From assembly GCF_019285735.1 (NCBI RefSeq), contig NZ_CP079107.1:4092001-4156000 (forward strand): 64,000 nt of DNA, given 5' to 3'. Positions within the stretch are counted from its first letter, which is position 1. Every line of letters begins with the position of its first letter. This stretch comes from Paeniglutamicibacter sp. Y32M11 (GTDB lineage: Bacteria > Actinomycetota > Actinomycetes > Actinomycetales > Micrococcaceae). The translations under genes were made by a program, and so were the position numbers. The notes under the pieces were generated by a model. The model did not search any database, was not told where the DNA came from, and saw only the letters and a program-made list of their open reading frames with translations. Shown here piece after piece: positions 1 to 9,253 of this stretch.

Positions 1-232
1 GCGTTCGCTGGGCACCACCACCGGCGCAGCTGTCGTCGGTCTGGTCCTGGCTCAGATGACCACCGACTTCGGCGGGGTTTCGGTCCCGTCGGAGGCCGGG
101 TTCCGTGTCGCCTTGATTCTCGGCGCCGGCATCTCCGTCATCGCAGCCATTTTGGCCGCGTGCATCCCGGCTGCGGCCTCAAAGATCCCACTCGAGATTG
201 CTCCCCAACAAGAAGTGGCCCTCGCCAAGTAA
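1..232 (+). CDS. MFS transporter, C-terminal end (partial)
   Basis: The reading frame is already open at the window edge and runs from base 2 to a TAA at 230-232. About 76 residues remain. They contain two hydrophobic stretches separated by a short polar loop: a GTTTGAAVVG glycine/alanine-rich helix of the kind packed at the end of 12- or 14-TM Major Facilitator permeases, then a second helix ending in a short charged tail. I infer an MFS exporter from this pattern; the substrate cannot be told. A strong hairpin follows 56 bases downstream. Confidence is moderate because only the tail is visible. Confidence 0.6.
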   Translation, partial: RSLGTTTGAAVVGLVLAQMTTDFGGVSVPSEAGFRVALILGAGISVIAAILAACIPAAASKIPLEIAPQQEVALAK

Positions 233-287
233 ATGACGAGGTGAGCTTCTCCCCTCCCCGGCACCACCGTGAAGGTCCCGGCGCCGA

Positions 288-323
288 GCATGCCCCCACT
301 CAACGGTGGGGGCATGCTTGTTT
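288..323. terminator. Bidirectional terminator between the MFS gene and the NarL regulator
   Basis: A perfect 12-bp stem (288-299 with 306-317, arm GCATGCCCCCAC) closes a six-base loop and is followed by TTGTTT on the plus strand. It lies between two convergent genes, so it probably serves the MFS gene on the plus strand and may also serve the response-regulator gene on the minus strand. Confidence 0.75.
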
Positions 324-394
324 AACGGGAAACCGTGGATGTGATCGATGCGATGTCAACCGAGCGCTCGGCGCCTATCGTCTCCATTGGCCGC

Positions 395-1063
395 TCAGTC
401 CATTTCCGATTCAAAAACGCACAGCGCCACCTGGACCCGATTGTCCGTATCCAGTTTCTCCAAGACGCGTCCGACATGGGTTTTTACCGTGGCCAAGGAA
501 ATGAACAGCTTGCTGGCGATCTCCGGGTTCGAATGTCCCCGTGCCATCGCCACGGCAATCTCCCGTTCGCGCTCGGTCAGCAGCTCGAGTCGCTCCAAGG
601 CCTCGGCGCGGCGTGAACTTGGCTGCCTGGACCCGGCAACGTTGATCAACTGTTTGGTTACCGATTCCGACAACATGGTTTTCCCGGCAGCCACTTGCCC
701 TACCGCGGACATCAGATCGAGGGGTGGCGTGTCCTTCAGCAGAAAACCGCTGACCCCGAGCTTGAGAGCGGAGAGCACCATGTCATCGGTGTTAAAGGTG
801 GTGAGAATCAGGATCTTTTGTTCCACATTTTGGCGCAAGATCTCCGCACTGGATTCCAGTCCATCCATGATAGGCATGCGAATATCCATCAACACCAGAT
901 CCGGGGCCAGCGAGGCAACCATCCGCACCGCTTCGCGGCCATCGGCGCATTCGCCGACCACCGTAATGTTCGGATCCGATTCAAGAATCATCCGCAATCC
1001 CACGCGCACGAGGTTCTCATCGTCAACCAGCACGATCCGAATCGACGCACTTGGGTTCACCAT
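395..1063 (-). CDS. NarL/LuxR-family response regulator
   Basis: A 222-residue response regulator with an N-terminal receiver domain (about residues 8-122) and a C-terminal LuxR helix-turn-helix (about 155-218). The acidic pair VDDEN, the phosphoacceptor Asp in LVLMDIRMP (about residue 60), and the switch Lys in LLKDT are all present. The LuxR part shows LTEREREIAVAMARGHSNPEIA and the recognition-helix region SLATVKTHVGRVLEKL. I chose the ATG at 1063, which overlaps the kinase stop by seven bases; a GTG nine bases upstream is possible but has no better ribosome-binding site. It is translationally coupled to the sensor kinase immediately upstream, so the pair forms one two-component system. 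Target genes are unknown. Confidence 0.93.
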   Translation of the reverse strand: MVNPSASIRIVLVDDENLVRVGLRMILESDPNITVVGECADGREAVRMVASLAPDLVLMDIRMPIMDGLESSAEILRQNVEQKILILTTFNTDDMVLSALKLGVSGFLLKDTPPLDLMSAVGQVAAGKTMLSESVTKQLINVAGSRQPSSRRAEALERLELLTEREREIAVAMARGHSNPEIASKLFISLATVKTHVGRVLEKLDTDNRVQVALCVFESEMD

Positions 1064-2292
1064 GGCAACCACACCTTCACCACAAACTCGTCGTCATTTT
1101 TCATATCAATCAGTACATCGCCACCGGCCAACCGCGCCCTTTCGGTCACACCGGTGAGACCCAGCCCGGCGGCAGGGGCGCCGGCGGGCGGCCGTTGCCC
1201 ACGAAGACCTGCGGGAAGCCGATTAGAGACCCGCAGCAGGAGCTGGTCTTCAGCGCCCCCGGCAATTTCCATGATCACCGGCTCTCCGGGGGCATGGCGC
1301 CGGGCATTGGTGAGCGTTTCCTGGATGATGCGATAGAGATGTCGGCCGGTGGATTGGGCGAGGCTTGGGAGTCGGTCGCTCGTCGCCTGCGACATCACCA
1401 CCTCAACCTCGGTTCCCACCGCGCGACTTTCGGCAATGACCTGGTTCAGTTCCCCCAGAGTGGGTTGCGGCCTGGCCAGTTCATTATCAAAGAGCGTTCC
1501 CGGATCCCGCAACGTGCCCAGAACCTCGCGCAGTTCACCCAGGGCTAGGCGCGAATTTTCCCTGATGATCCCCGCCGTGGCACGCGTCTGTTCAGGCGAT
1601 AAATCTTGGCGAATTTCCAATGCCCCCGAATGCAGGGCAACAAGCGAGAGCCGATGGGCCAGCACATCATGCATTTCTCGAGCAATGCGAGTTCGTTCAT
1701 CGGCCTTTGCGGCATGGATCTGCGCCTGCCGTTCACGCTGGGCACTGCGCGTCTGTTCAAGTAGTGAGTCCGCCAGTTGCCGCTTGCCGCCGATATACAT
1801 GCCGATCAGCATCGTCGGGCCCACCAGCACGATGCCCACGATTAATGTCTGCCACCAGGTGATCACCTCTTCGGGCATCGGAAGCACGGCACCAAACAAC
1901 GCCTCGGAGGCGAATATGCCCAGCACAAAGAGGGTTCCGATGCCCAGTATTTCCCACATCCGGCGCCTGGTGGCCAGGGATACCATGGCCAAACCCGCAA
2001 AGGGCATGGCCAGCGTTGACGGAATGGAAAGCAGCACCAGACTAGCTGCCATCACAACGGGGAAACGATGACGCAGGGGGTACAACACCAAGGCAACGAT
2101 CCCACCGAGGATATCGAGGAAAATCAGTGACCCCACGGCCCGAACATCAACCGCCGAATCGGGTGAATATTCGCTATACGTCAGAGCAAAAGCGATTTGC
2201 CCCATGATCAGACCCAACCCGATGCGCCAGAACTGCGCCAGGAACCGCCGCAGCTTGCTGCGCGCTCGTCCCTGTCTCTGCTCGGTAGTCAT
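1057..2292 (-). CDS. Sensor histidine kinase, HisKA_3 (NarL/DesK type)
   Basis: This 411-residue membrane sensor kinase has about five hydrophobic segments in residues 20-170, then a helical linker and the HisKA_3 dimerisation box with the phospho-accepting His at about 208 in REMHDVLAHRLSLVALH. The C-terminal ATPase domain ends in a GLTGVTERARLAGG stretch that matches the G-box of this family. There is no recognisable extracellular sensing domain, so the signal is probably sensed within the membrane. The gene overlaps its response regulator. It is divergent from the CPBP protease gene at 2425, which makes that gene a plausible target, though nothing in the sequence proves it. Confidence 0.93.
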   Translation of the reverse strand: MTTEQRQGRARSKLRRFLAQFWRIGLGLIMGQIAFALTYSEYSPDSAVDVRAVGSLIFLDILGGIVALVLYPLRHRFPVVMAASLVLLSIPSTLAMPFAGLAMVSLATRRRMWEILGIGTLFVLGIFASEALFGAVLPMPEEVITWWQTLIVGIVLVGPTMLIGMYIGGKRQLADSLLEQTRSAQRERQAQIHAAKADERTRIAREMHDVLAHRLSLVALHSGALEIRQDLSPEQTRATAGIIRENSRLALGELREVLGTLRDPGTLFDNELARPQPTLGELNQVIAESRAVGTEVEVVMSQATSDRLPSLAQSTGRHLYRIIQETLTNARRHAPGEPVIMEIAGGAEDQLLLRVSNRLPAGLRGQRPPAGAPAAGLGLTGVTERARLAGGDVLIDMKNDDEFVVKVWLPW

Positions 2293-2424
2293 AGCTGCAA
2301 CGATACCGGCGGCACCGCGGCAGCGGCATCGGCCGATAGGACCACCCTAGGGCGCCACCGGGGAGAGAAAAGATCCTCCGAAATGTCGAGGCACGTCGGG
2401 GCCTCGGTGATACAGAATGGGGTC

Positions 2425-3492
2425 ATGAACACGATCCCGTCCCTCCCGCCACCGGGAGCGAACCCGCCACCGAGCCTGCCACCCGCCTATTGGGTTCCGG
2501 CCCCGGTGGCTCAGCTTCCACCGGCGAAGCCCCTGCCCTTCCACCGCATGGCACGCACCTACTCCGCCTATCGCTGGTTCAAACCCCTGCTGGTTGGACT
2601 CATCGCCCTGGGTCTTTATATCGGGATGATGATCATCGCGAGCATCGGTTTCTTTATTGTCATCTTGAGTGACCCGGCGCTCGAGGCCCTGCTGGACTCG
2701 GCGATGAGCTCCCCCGAAGACCTGGATATGAGTGAACCGAGCATCTTCGTTTTCGCCATGATCTCCATCATTCTGATGCTGCCGGCCATCCTGTGGGCAA
2801 CGCGGATGATGAATGTCCAAAAGGTAGGATCGCTCAGCTCCGTCACGGGAAGAATCCGCTGGGGTTGGCTGGGCTGGTGCACGGGTGTGGCGCTCGGAGT
2901 CTTGGGATTGAGCTTCGGATTATCCTTCCTCGTGGATTCCATCGCCGGTTATGAGGTGGCTCCCAGCGGTGGCGCCCCCAACCTGTGGCTCATGGTGGGA
3001 CTGACACTGGTGCTGGTGCCATTCCAGGCCGCGGCCGAGGAATATGTGTTCCGCGGCTACCTGATGCAATTGATCGGAGGCTGGTTACGGCATCCCGCCT
3101 TCGCCATCCTGCTTCCCATTCCGTTTTTTGTGCTGGGTCACGACTACGACATCTATGGACAGCTGGATGTTGGAATGTTCGCCCTGGCCGCGGGTTGGCT
3201 CACCTGGCGCACCGGCGGTCTGGAAGCGGCAATTGCCCTGCACGTGGTCAATAACGTCCTGCTGTTCTTGATGGGTGCCGTCGGACTGATCGACGTGAAT
3301 GACTCCGCGGGCAGCCTGGGAAGCCTGATCTTCTCGACGGTGACCACCGGCGTATTTGTGCTGCTGGTTCTGTGGCTGGCCAATCGGCGCAACATCCAAC
3401 GATTCAGCACGCCACGCCCGCCGGCACCGGTACTCACGGCACCCGGGTACTGGGTTCAGCCCGGCGGCTGGACCCCACCGCCGGCGCACTGA
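2425..3492 (+). CDS. CPBP-family intramembrane metalloprotease
   Basis: A 355-residue protein with a proline-rich cytoplasmic N terminus (about 45 residues) and about eight membrane segments. The CPBP/Abi signature is complete: EEYVFRG (Glu-Glu-x-x-x-Arg, about residue 200), a second motif with His in LGHDYDIYGQ, and the third motif HVVNNVLLF. These residues form the metal site of the Rce1-like CAAX-protease superfamily. Start chosen at ATG 2425; the upstream in-frame extension is arginine-rich, reaches into the opposite kinase gene and has no support. The C terminus repeats the proline-rich YWV-Q/P motif seen at the N terminus. In bacteria such proteins process peptides or act in immunity, but the substrate here is unknown. 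Confidence 0.88.
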   Translation: MNTIPSLPPPGANPPPSLPPAYWVPAPVAQLPPAKPLPFHRMARTYSAYRWFKPLLVGLIALGLYIGMMIIASIGFFIVILSDPALEALLDSAMSSPEDLDMSEPSIFVFAMISIILMLPAILWATRMMNVQKVGSLSSVTGRIRWGWLGWCTGVALGVLGLSFGLSFLVDSIAGYEVAPSGGAPNLWLMVGLTLVLVPFQAAAEEYVFRGYLMQLIGGWLRHPAFAILLPIPFFVLGHDYDIYGQLDVGMFALAAGWLTWRTGGLEAAIALHVVNNVLLFLMGAVGLIDVNDSAGSLGSLIFSTVTTGVFVLLVLWLANRRNIQRFSTPRPPAPVLTAPGYWVQPGGWTPPPAH

Positions 3493-3561
3493 GTCGGGTT
3501 CCTCAACTCCGTACGCAGGTATCTGTACGTCAAGCACACAACAGAAACAGTAGGTAGAAGG

Positions 3562-4215
3562 ATGATCGTGAAGTCAGATGCCTGGCGCGCCGCACGACTG
3601 GCAGGGATCACCCTAGTCGGCTCGCTCACCGCGCTACTTCTGGCCGGTTGCGTCCCGCTTGATGAGCCACCCCCCGGCCCTGACACCGCGGAGACGGCAG
3701 CGTCCCTCACCCCAACAGCGGAACCGACGAGTTGGGACGATTGTGGTAAACCCACGATCAGCCATGCAGAGCCCGCGGAAAAGGGCTGGCGCATCATCGG
3801 CGCCATGGAGCTGAAGATCCAGGACGGCTCGCGGTCCACCACGGAGTACTTCACACGGAGCCTGGCCCCATCCATCGTGTGGGAGGGTTCGGGGCAACCG
3901 TCCGATCGCTTCACCGAACAGATCTCCGAGGTGATCGAGTATCCCGCCACCGGGGTCATCGTCGGGCATGAAGCCGTGGCGGATATGTTCCAAGGCGTCA
4001 AGGACCCGGGGACCACACTGGGCTACCGTGCGGTTGAAGAAATTTCGGTGCCGATCACCCTATCGTGCGGCGATCTCGTGGCCTTCGGAACGGTAAACAC
4101 CTGGATGAACAATGAGACCGGAATCATCGATTGTTCCCTGCCGGCCGAGGTAGAACCAGAACTGCCCAGCAATATGGTCCGGAAGCAATGGTGCCCGGAC
4201 CAGGGCTCGAACTGA
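3562..4215 (+). CDS. Putative lipoprotein, unknown function
   Basis: A 217-residue protein with a clear lipoprotein signal: a basic N terminus, a hydrophobic core and the lipobox LLAGC (Cys about residue 30). A threonine/proline-rich linker follows, then a globular part of about 150 residues with two cysteines near its end. An AGAAGG ribosome-binding site sits just before the ATG. I recognise no family. It lies 69 bases after the CPBP protease on the same strand and only 11 bases from the convergent response-regulator gene, so it may belong to the protease transcription unit or be an envelope input to one of the flanking two-component systems. Confidence 0.85.
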   Translation: MIVKSDAWRAARLAGITLVGSLTALLLAGCVPLDEPPPGPDTAETAASLTPTAEPTSWDDCGKPTISHAEPAEKGWRIIGAMELKIQDGSRSTTEYFTRSLAPSIVWEGSGQPSDRFTEQISEVIEYPATGVIVGHEAVADMFQGVKDPGTTLGYRAVEEISVPITLSCGDLVAFGTVNTWMNNETGIIDCSLPAEVEPELPSNMVRKQWCPDQGSN

Positions 4216-4226
4216 GCACTCGCTGA

Positions 4227-4862
4227 CTAACGAATGAGTCGGAGACTGCGAGCTCTGTCGATGGCTGCCGTACGATTCTCCACGCCCAGCTTGTTATAGA
4301 TGTGGATCAGGTGAGTCTTGACCGTGGACTGGGAGATGAACAGGTCGGCGGCGATTTCCTTGTTGCTGTGTCCGCGGGCCAGTAGCTGCAGCAGCTGAAG
4401 TTCGCGCGGGCTCAGATCGGTGGAGTTGGCACGCGCGTCGGGGGTGAAGCGCGCGGCAATGTCGGCGGAGAGCACTTGTGCCCCGGCGGCAGCGGCCTCG
4501 ACCGCCGCGAGCACATCGGGCAGCGGGGCATCCTTGAGCAGATAGCCCGCGGCGCCGGCATCCAGTGCCGCCCTGATGTCGGCATCCGAGTCGTACGTGG
4601 TCAGGATCAGCACCGGAGGTCCGTTGATGGCCCGGATGCGTGCGGTGGCGGTGACTCCGTCCATGCCATCCATCTGCAGATCCATGAGCACCACATCCAC
4701 GCGCTCACCCAGGGTTTTTAACCGCTCGAGTTGGGCCAGTGCCGCGGCACCGTCGGCGGCCTCGGCCAGCACCTGCAGCCCGCCCTGTTCGGTGAGCACC
4801 GCGCGCAGGCCGGCACGCACCACCGGATGGTCATCCACGAGCATGATCTTCAGGGTAGGCAT
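4227..4862 (-). CDS. NarL/LuxR-family response regulator
   Basis: A 211-residue regulator with a receiver domain (about 4-122) and a LuxR helix-turn-helix (about 145-208). Visible motifs are LVDDHPVVRAG, the phosphoacceptor Asp at about 61 in VLMDLQMDG, the switch Lys in LLKDAPL, and the DNA-binding signature LSPRELQLLQLLARGHSNKEIA with SQSTVKTHL. The start overlaps the kinase stop (ATGA, minus strand), so the two proteins are made in a coupled fashion. It is a different pair from the system at 395-2292: the proteins share only the family fold. Confidence 0.94.
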   Translation of the reverse strand: MPTLKIMLVDDHPVVRAGLRAVLTEQGGLQVLAEAADGAAALAQLERLKTLGERVDVVLMDLQMDGMDGVTATARIRAINGPPVLILTTYDSDADIRAALDAGAAGYLLKDAPLPDVLAAVEAAAAGAQVLSADIAARFTPDARANSTDLSPRELQLLQLLARGHSNKEIAADLFISQSTVKTHLIHIYNKLGVENRTAAIDRARSLRLIR

Positions 4863-6160
4863 CAGGAGTCGCTTTCTGCGGTGTCTAGCGGGATACGAAC
4901 GGCCAATACCGTTCCCTCCCCGGGGGCGGATTCAATCTCCAGGGTGCCACCGAGCAGTCCGAGGCGCTCACGCAGCCCGGCCAGACCGTAGCCGGTGCCA
5001 TCGCTGCGTGGTTTGGCCGGAATGTCGCCGGACCTCATGCCCTTCCCGTCATCAAACACATCAAGCGTCACGGCATCCGAGAGATATCCCAGGCTCAGCA
5101 CCGCACGTGTGGCGTGCGCATGGGCGCCAATGTTGGCCAGCCCGGATTGGGCGGCACGAATGAGTGCCGCAGAGACCTGCGGAGGCAGGGCGATTGCCGA
5201 ACCGTCTTGCCGGAAGCTGACAAGAAATCCGTGGCCAGCCGCGCTGGCACTCCGCTCGGTGCTGGCACAGAGTCGGCGCAGCTTGCCGGCCAGCGACTGA
5301 GTGCCGGAAGCTGAGGAAAGATCGGCCACGAAGTCTCGTGCCTCGGCAAGGTTTTCCGCGGCAGTGGCACCGATGGTTTCGAGTCGATCGGCAGCTGCGC
5401 TGTTATCCCCCGCGGCTAGGGCCGCGGCGGCGGAGCGGGAGACCAAGACGATGCTGGAGAGCCCCTGGGCCAGGGTGTCGTGGATTTCGCGGGAGAGCCG
5501 GGTGCGTTCGGCCAGAATCCCGGCGCGGTGTTGTTCCTCGGCGAGCGCCGCACGGGTGGTTCGCAACTCGTCCAGGGCCCGGCGTTGGTTGACCCCCTCG
5601 GCATACAGCGCCTGGTAGGCCATGCCCATGATGACGGCGAAGATCGCGCCGAGCATCGGACCCAGGATCTGCGGCAGAGCAAGGGCTCCGGAGTGGTACC
5701 AACCGGCGGCGATGACCGCAAAGGTCAGCAGTGAGACCGCAACTAGCGCGTGGCGCTGTCCCAAAATATGCAGGTGGAGGAAGAACAGCGGGAACGCCAA
5801 CCAGGAGAAATCGGCGTGGAGGTAGAGCAGCACGAGCCACAGCAACACGACCCCGGCCAGCCACCACATGGCCCAGGGCGCGGTACTGGGCGCCCGGCCT
5901 GCGGCATGGCGTTTTTCCGCGATGGTTCCGGCCAGATATAGCGCCGCCAGCAGCAAGGCGAGGGTGATGGCGGTGACGCGGCGCGGTGTTGTCGTTTCCG
6001 AGATCAATACGCGCACGAGTCCGACGGCGAGTAGCGCGGCAAATCCCACATGGAGGCCCACCCGTAAAACGCGCAGCACCATCTCACCGGCCGAGGCGGC
6101 CGGTGCTTCCACGGGGCTCGCTCCGGCTCCGCGGCGTGGTGGGTTGGCAGGAACGCTCAT
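4862..6160 (-). CDS. Sensor histidine kinase, HisKA_3 family
   Basis: A 432-residue kinase starting at ATG 6160, which has GGGAG eight bases upstream; a 31-residue upstream extension in the same frame has no such site. After a proline-rich N terminus there are about six membrane segments (about residues 28-180), a coiled-coil linker, and the HisKA_3 box with the phospho-His at about 227 in REIHDTLAQGLSSIVLVSR. The ATPase domain shows DVFDDGKGM and GYGLAGLRERLGLLGG. It overlaps its regulator by four bases. The cytosolic linker and absence of a large extracellular loop suggest sensing of membrane or cell-wall state, by analogy with other actinobacterial members. Confidence 0.93.
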   Translation of the reverse strand: MSVPANPPRRGAGASPVEAPAASAGEMVLRVLRVGLHVGFAALLAVGLVRVLISETTTPRRVTAITLALLLAALYLAGTIAEKRHAAGRAPSTAPWAMWWLAGVVLLWLVLLYLHADFSWLAFPLFFLHLHILGQRHALVAVSLLTFAVIAAGWYHSGALALPQILGPMLGAIFAVIMGMAYQALYAEGVNQRRALDELRTTRAALAEEQHRAGILAERTRLSREIHDTLAQGLSSIVLVSRSAAAALAAGDNSAAADRLETIGATAAENLAEARDFVADLSSASGTQSLAGKLRRLCASTERSASAAGHGFLVSFRQDGSAIALPPQVSAALIRAAQSGLANIGAHAHATRAVLSLGYLSDAVTLDVFDDGKGMRSGDIPAKPRSDGTGYGLAGLRERLGLLGGTLEIESAPGEGTVLAVRIPLDTAESDS

Positions 6161-6325
6161 GTCTCCCAGCGTAGTGCCGCACCCCAGCACCCCGGCTCCA
6201 CCAAATGGTTGACTCTCAGCGTGATCATCCGAGCAAACGTGTCTGGAGACCATCGGTTCGTGCAGAAATTCTTGCTACAGCCTGCCAGTCTATGCCGGAG
6301 TCCCCGCGGTGAAGTGGTTGGGGCC

Positions 6326-7738
6326 CTATGAATGAAACCCGAACTCGTGGCGCAGGGCGCTTTGTGCGGCCAAATAGCCACACATGCCGTGGACCGCTGG
6401 TCCCGGCGGGGTGGAACTGGAGGCGAGATAGATGCCCTTGGCCGGGGTTCGCCACGGATCGGGCGAAAGTACGGGACGTGCCAGCATGCCCCGTAGGTCG
6501 GTCGCCCCACCGGAAATGTCACCACCCACCAAGTTGGGGTTCTGCACCGCTAATCCGGGAGCAGTGGTGGTTTGAACATGATCGATGGTGTTGATGAAGC
6601 CGGGAGCCACGACTTCCAGCTGTCGATTCATGGTCTCACTCATATCCCCGGGGTATCCGTTGGGTACGTGGGTATAGGCCCACAGCACGTGTTTGCCCGC
6701 AGGCGCCCGGGAGGAATCAAAGGCGCTGGGCTGCGAAACGATGACGTAGGGGCCCGCGGAGACGCGGGTGCGGATCCGGCGTTCGTCGCGTCCGATCTGC
6801 CCCGCGGTGCCTCCGAGGTGGATGGTGCCAGCCTGGGCCAGTTCTGAGTTGCGCCATGGGACCGGGGCGTTGAGCACGTAATGAACCAGGCACGAGCCCG
6901 GTCCTCTACGGGTGCGGTTGAGGACCGCCGAGTACTTCTGCGGCAGCGCGCTGCCTGCGATCTTGGCCAACGCCTCGGGTGAGGAATCAAAGATGACGGT
7001 CTTTTCCGGGATCTCGGCTCGATCGGTGACCTCGGTGTTCAGTTCAATGTGCCCACCGGCCTCAACAAACATCGCAGCCAAAGCGTCGGAGATGGATTGG
7101 GAGCCGCCGAGCGGAAGCGGCCACCCCCCGGCATGCGCGGATGCTGCCAGGAAGAGCCCAGCGCCCCAGGCACTCGGGCCCCTGCCGCCACCGGCGGCGT
7201 GGGCGGAACATCCGGCGATCATTGCCGCGGCCAGTTCCCCGGTTCCCAGCCCCGGAATCATCAGTTGGGCCGCACGCAGACCAAAAACAGCAAGCGCTTC
7301 AAGCTCTCGTGGTCGGCGTAGCAGGGGGTGCAGCAGAAGCTCCGCTGTGCCTTCCATCCGCTTGACCACCGGCTTCAGGAGCCTGCGGTAACCGGGCCCG
7401 TCGTGGCCTAATCCTTGGACGGTCCGCTCCAAATCCCGCCACCCGATCCCCACCTGGCCCTCGGGCATCGCGTGAGCAAAGGAGATCTCCGGGAGAACAA
7501 AATTCACGCGTTCGGCCAACCCGATCTCGGCAAAAAACGGGGAGAGCAACGCCATGGGGTGTACCGCGGAACCCACATCATGAATCGCGCCTCGGTAGCC
7601 CAGCTCGTGGGTGCGGGCCGCGCCGCCGATGGTGCTATTGCGTTCCAGCAGCCTGACCGAGAGTCCCGCCCGGGCCATGGTCAGGGCCGCTGCCAACCCG
7701 TTGGGTCCTGCACCCACCACCGCCACGTCATAGGCCAC
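6326..7738 (-). CDS. FAD-dependent oxidoreductase, phytoene-desaturase/CrtI-like
   Basis: A 470-residue flavoprotein. The N terminus carries the dinucleotide-binding motif VVGAGPNGLAAALTMARAG followed by the acidic ERNSTIGGAAR stretch of the CrtI/amine-oxidase superfamily, and the C terminus has the second FAD motif ending in GPAVHGMCGYLAAQSAL. The start is best placed at GTG 7738, preceded by GGAG at a five-base spacing and overlapping the upstream gene by 11 bases; a TTG at 7756 is the alternative. Such proteins act on carotenoids, retinol-like compounds or other lipids; no carotenoid genes lie near, so the substrate is open. Coupling to the GT87-like gene suggests a shared lipid or glycolipid role. 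Confidence 0.85.
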   Translation of the reverse strand: MAYDVAVVGAGPNGLAAALTMARAGLSVRLLERNSTIGGAARTHELGYRGAIHDVGSAVHPMALLSPFFAEIGLAERVNFVLPEISFAHAMPEGQVGIGWRDLERTVQGLGHDGPGYRRLLKPVVKRMEGTAELLLHPLLRRPRELEALAVFGLRAAQLMIPGLGTGELAAAMIAGCSAHAAGGGRGPSAWGAGLFLAASAHAGGWPLPLGGSQSISDALAAMFVEAGGHIELNTEVTDRAEIPEKTVIFDSSPEALAKIAGSALPQKYSAVLNRTRRGPGSCLVHYVLNAPVPWRNSELAQAGTIHLGGTAGQIGRDERRIRTRVSAGPYVIVSQPSAFDSSRAPAGKHVLWAYTHVPNGYPGDMSETMNRQLEVVAPGFINTIDHVQTTTAPGLAVQNPNLVGGDISGGATDLRGMLARPVLSPDPWRTPAKGIYLASSSTPPGPAVHGMCGYLAAQSALRHEFGFHS

Positions 7739-9167
7739 GGGTGCTCCGTAGGACAAAGCTGTCCCGGGCGCCGGCGAAGGCGCCGGCCTGCGGATCTACC
7801 TGTCCGGAGCGGCGCACGGGGTCGAGCCTGGGGTCAAACATCGAGGCACAGATCCTGTACATGAGCCACCCGGTGGCGATCATGTGCCCCAGCACGGCAA
7901 GTACGTAGAAGGACGTCGGGAACGCGTTTGAGGCCTGAATGTCGGCGGTGGTGGCATAGAGGTACATCCAGATCGCCCAGAAATGCAGAACCTCAAAAAG
8001 CTGCCAGATCAGGAAGTCTTTCCACTTCGGCCAGGCGAGTGCGGCCAACGGGATCAGCCACACCACAAATTGTGGGGAGTAGACCTTGTTGAACATGATG
8101 AAGGACGCGACGATCAGGAATACCAGTTGACTCAGTCTCGGTGCCACCGGGGCTCGTAAGCCCAGGAAGGCGATGCCCGCGCAGCAGGCCACAAAGAGTC
8201 CCATGGCCAGCACGTTGATCACTCCGGCATCCAGCGTATTCATCCCCGGAACTTCGGCGGCGGTGACGTTGTAGATGTGCCAGAAGGAGGAGAGCCCAGC
8301 GCCGCGGTCCTCGGTGAAGGTGAAGAAGTGTTTCCACGCGTCGAAGTTCGCCACTGCCATGGGCGCATTGACCGCCACCCAGGACAGGGCTGCCCCGGCT
8401 AGAGACACCCACAGTGGCCGGTAGCGCCCGGAGCGGATAGCCAGGACGATCACCGCTCCGAAGAAGAGCAGGGGGAAGACTTTCATGGCCGTGCCCAACC
8501 CAATGAGTACTCCGGCGAGGAAGGTGAGTTGGCGGGCCCAGGCCAGCATCGCCAGGGCTAGGAACGCAACGGCCCACATATCCCAATTGATGGTGGAGGC
8601 GAGTATCAGTCCGGGTGCCAAGGCCACCATGGCGGCATCCCATGGTCGACGGCCCGCTGCACGTGCCGTGGCGATGACCACCACCATCCACAGGGAGGCA
8701 ACAATCAACAGGTTCACATCGAAGAAGGCTAAGGCCCTGTCGAATTCCCCCTGTGGAACCAGCGCTGCGGTGGCCGATGCCACCACGGACATCAGGACCG
8801 GGTATTCGAATTGGGCGCCGTCGGCGAAGGGAGCAAACGCATTCTCCGCGAACCCTCGGGCATGGAATAGCGCCGTCCAGTCCGAATAACAGGCCCATTG
8901 ATAGGAGTTGGTACCGCCCCAACCATTTAGCCGGCACGCATTTTTTGCCAGTACCGCAAGGAGCACGCCGATGATCGTGAAAATGATCAGCACGCGTTCG
9001 ATGGTGAAGAACCCCGGGGTGGTCATCCCCGGTTTTGCATGCTTTCCCAGGGGGCCGCCAATGACCTCCGTGAACCGTTTCAGGAAGACATCGCTGCGGC
9101 TGGGCACAGAAATGCGCATCGGGGCGGTTCCCCGTTTCGGCGGGCCGGGGGCGGTTGAGCGGGTCAT
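7728..9167 (-). CDS. GT87-like (DUF2029) membrane glycosyltransferase
   Basis: About 479 residues from ATG 9167. After a short basic N terminus it has about ten hydrophobic segments, with a conserved acidic spot in the first long loop (CYSDWTALFHARGFAENAFAPF) and the FEYPVLM motif that is typical of polyprenyl-phosphate-mannose-dependent mannosyltransferases of the GT87/PimE group. Later, VNAPMAVANFDAWKHFFTFTEDRGAGLSSFWHIYN matches the actinobacterial subfamily (only part of this span is cited as motif: NFDAWKHFF). The protein probably transfers a hexose from a lipid-linked donor outside the membrane. It precedes and overlaps the FAD oxidoreductase. The longer in-frame N terminus is rejected because it would run into the SRPBCC gene. 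Confidence 0.82.
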   Translation of the reverse strand: MTRSTAPGPPKRGTAPMRISVPSRSDVFLKRFTEVIGGPLGKHAKPGMTTPGFFTIERVLIIFTIIGVLLAVLAKNACRLNGWGGTNSYQWACYSDWTALFHARGFAENAFAPFADGAQFEYPVLMSVVASATAALVPQGEFDRALAFFDVNLLIVASLWMVVVIATARAAGRRPWDAAMVALAPGLILASTINWDMWAVAFLALAMLAWARQLTFLAGVLIGLGTAMKVFPLLFFGAVIVLAIRSGRYRPLWVSLAGAALSWVAVNAPMAVANFDAWKHFFTFTEDRGAGLSSFWHIYNVTAAEVPGMNTLDAGVINVLAMGLFVACCAGIAFLGLRAPVAPRLSQLVFLIVASFIMFNKVYSPQFVVWLIPLAALAWPKWKDFLIWQLFEVLHFWAIWMYLYATTADIQASNAFPTSFYVLAVLGHMIATGWLMYRICASMFDPRLDPVRRSGQVDPQAGAFAGARDSFVLRSTRGL

Positions 9168-9253
9168 GGTTTTCAGCCTAGTAGGTCGATCGGTCAATGC
9201 CCCGCCTCCGGCCCCGCGGCGCGCGTTCCCCCCACTCCCGCGCGGCCCGGCGC

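Noticed and set aside
2197-2424. N-terminal extension of the CPBP protease to 2197
   Set aside because: It would overlap the divergent kinase gene and encodes an arginine/serine-rich stretch typical of a shadow frame; ATG 2425 gives the family-like N terminus.
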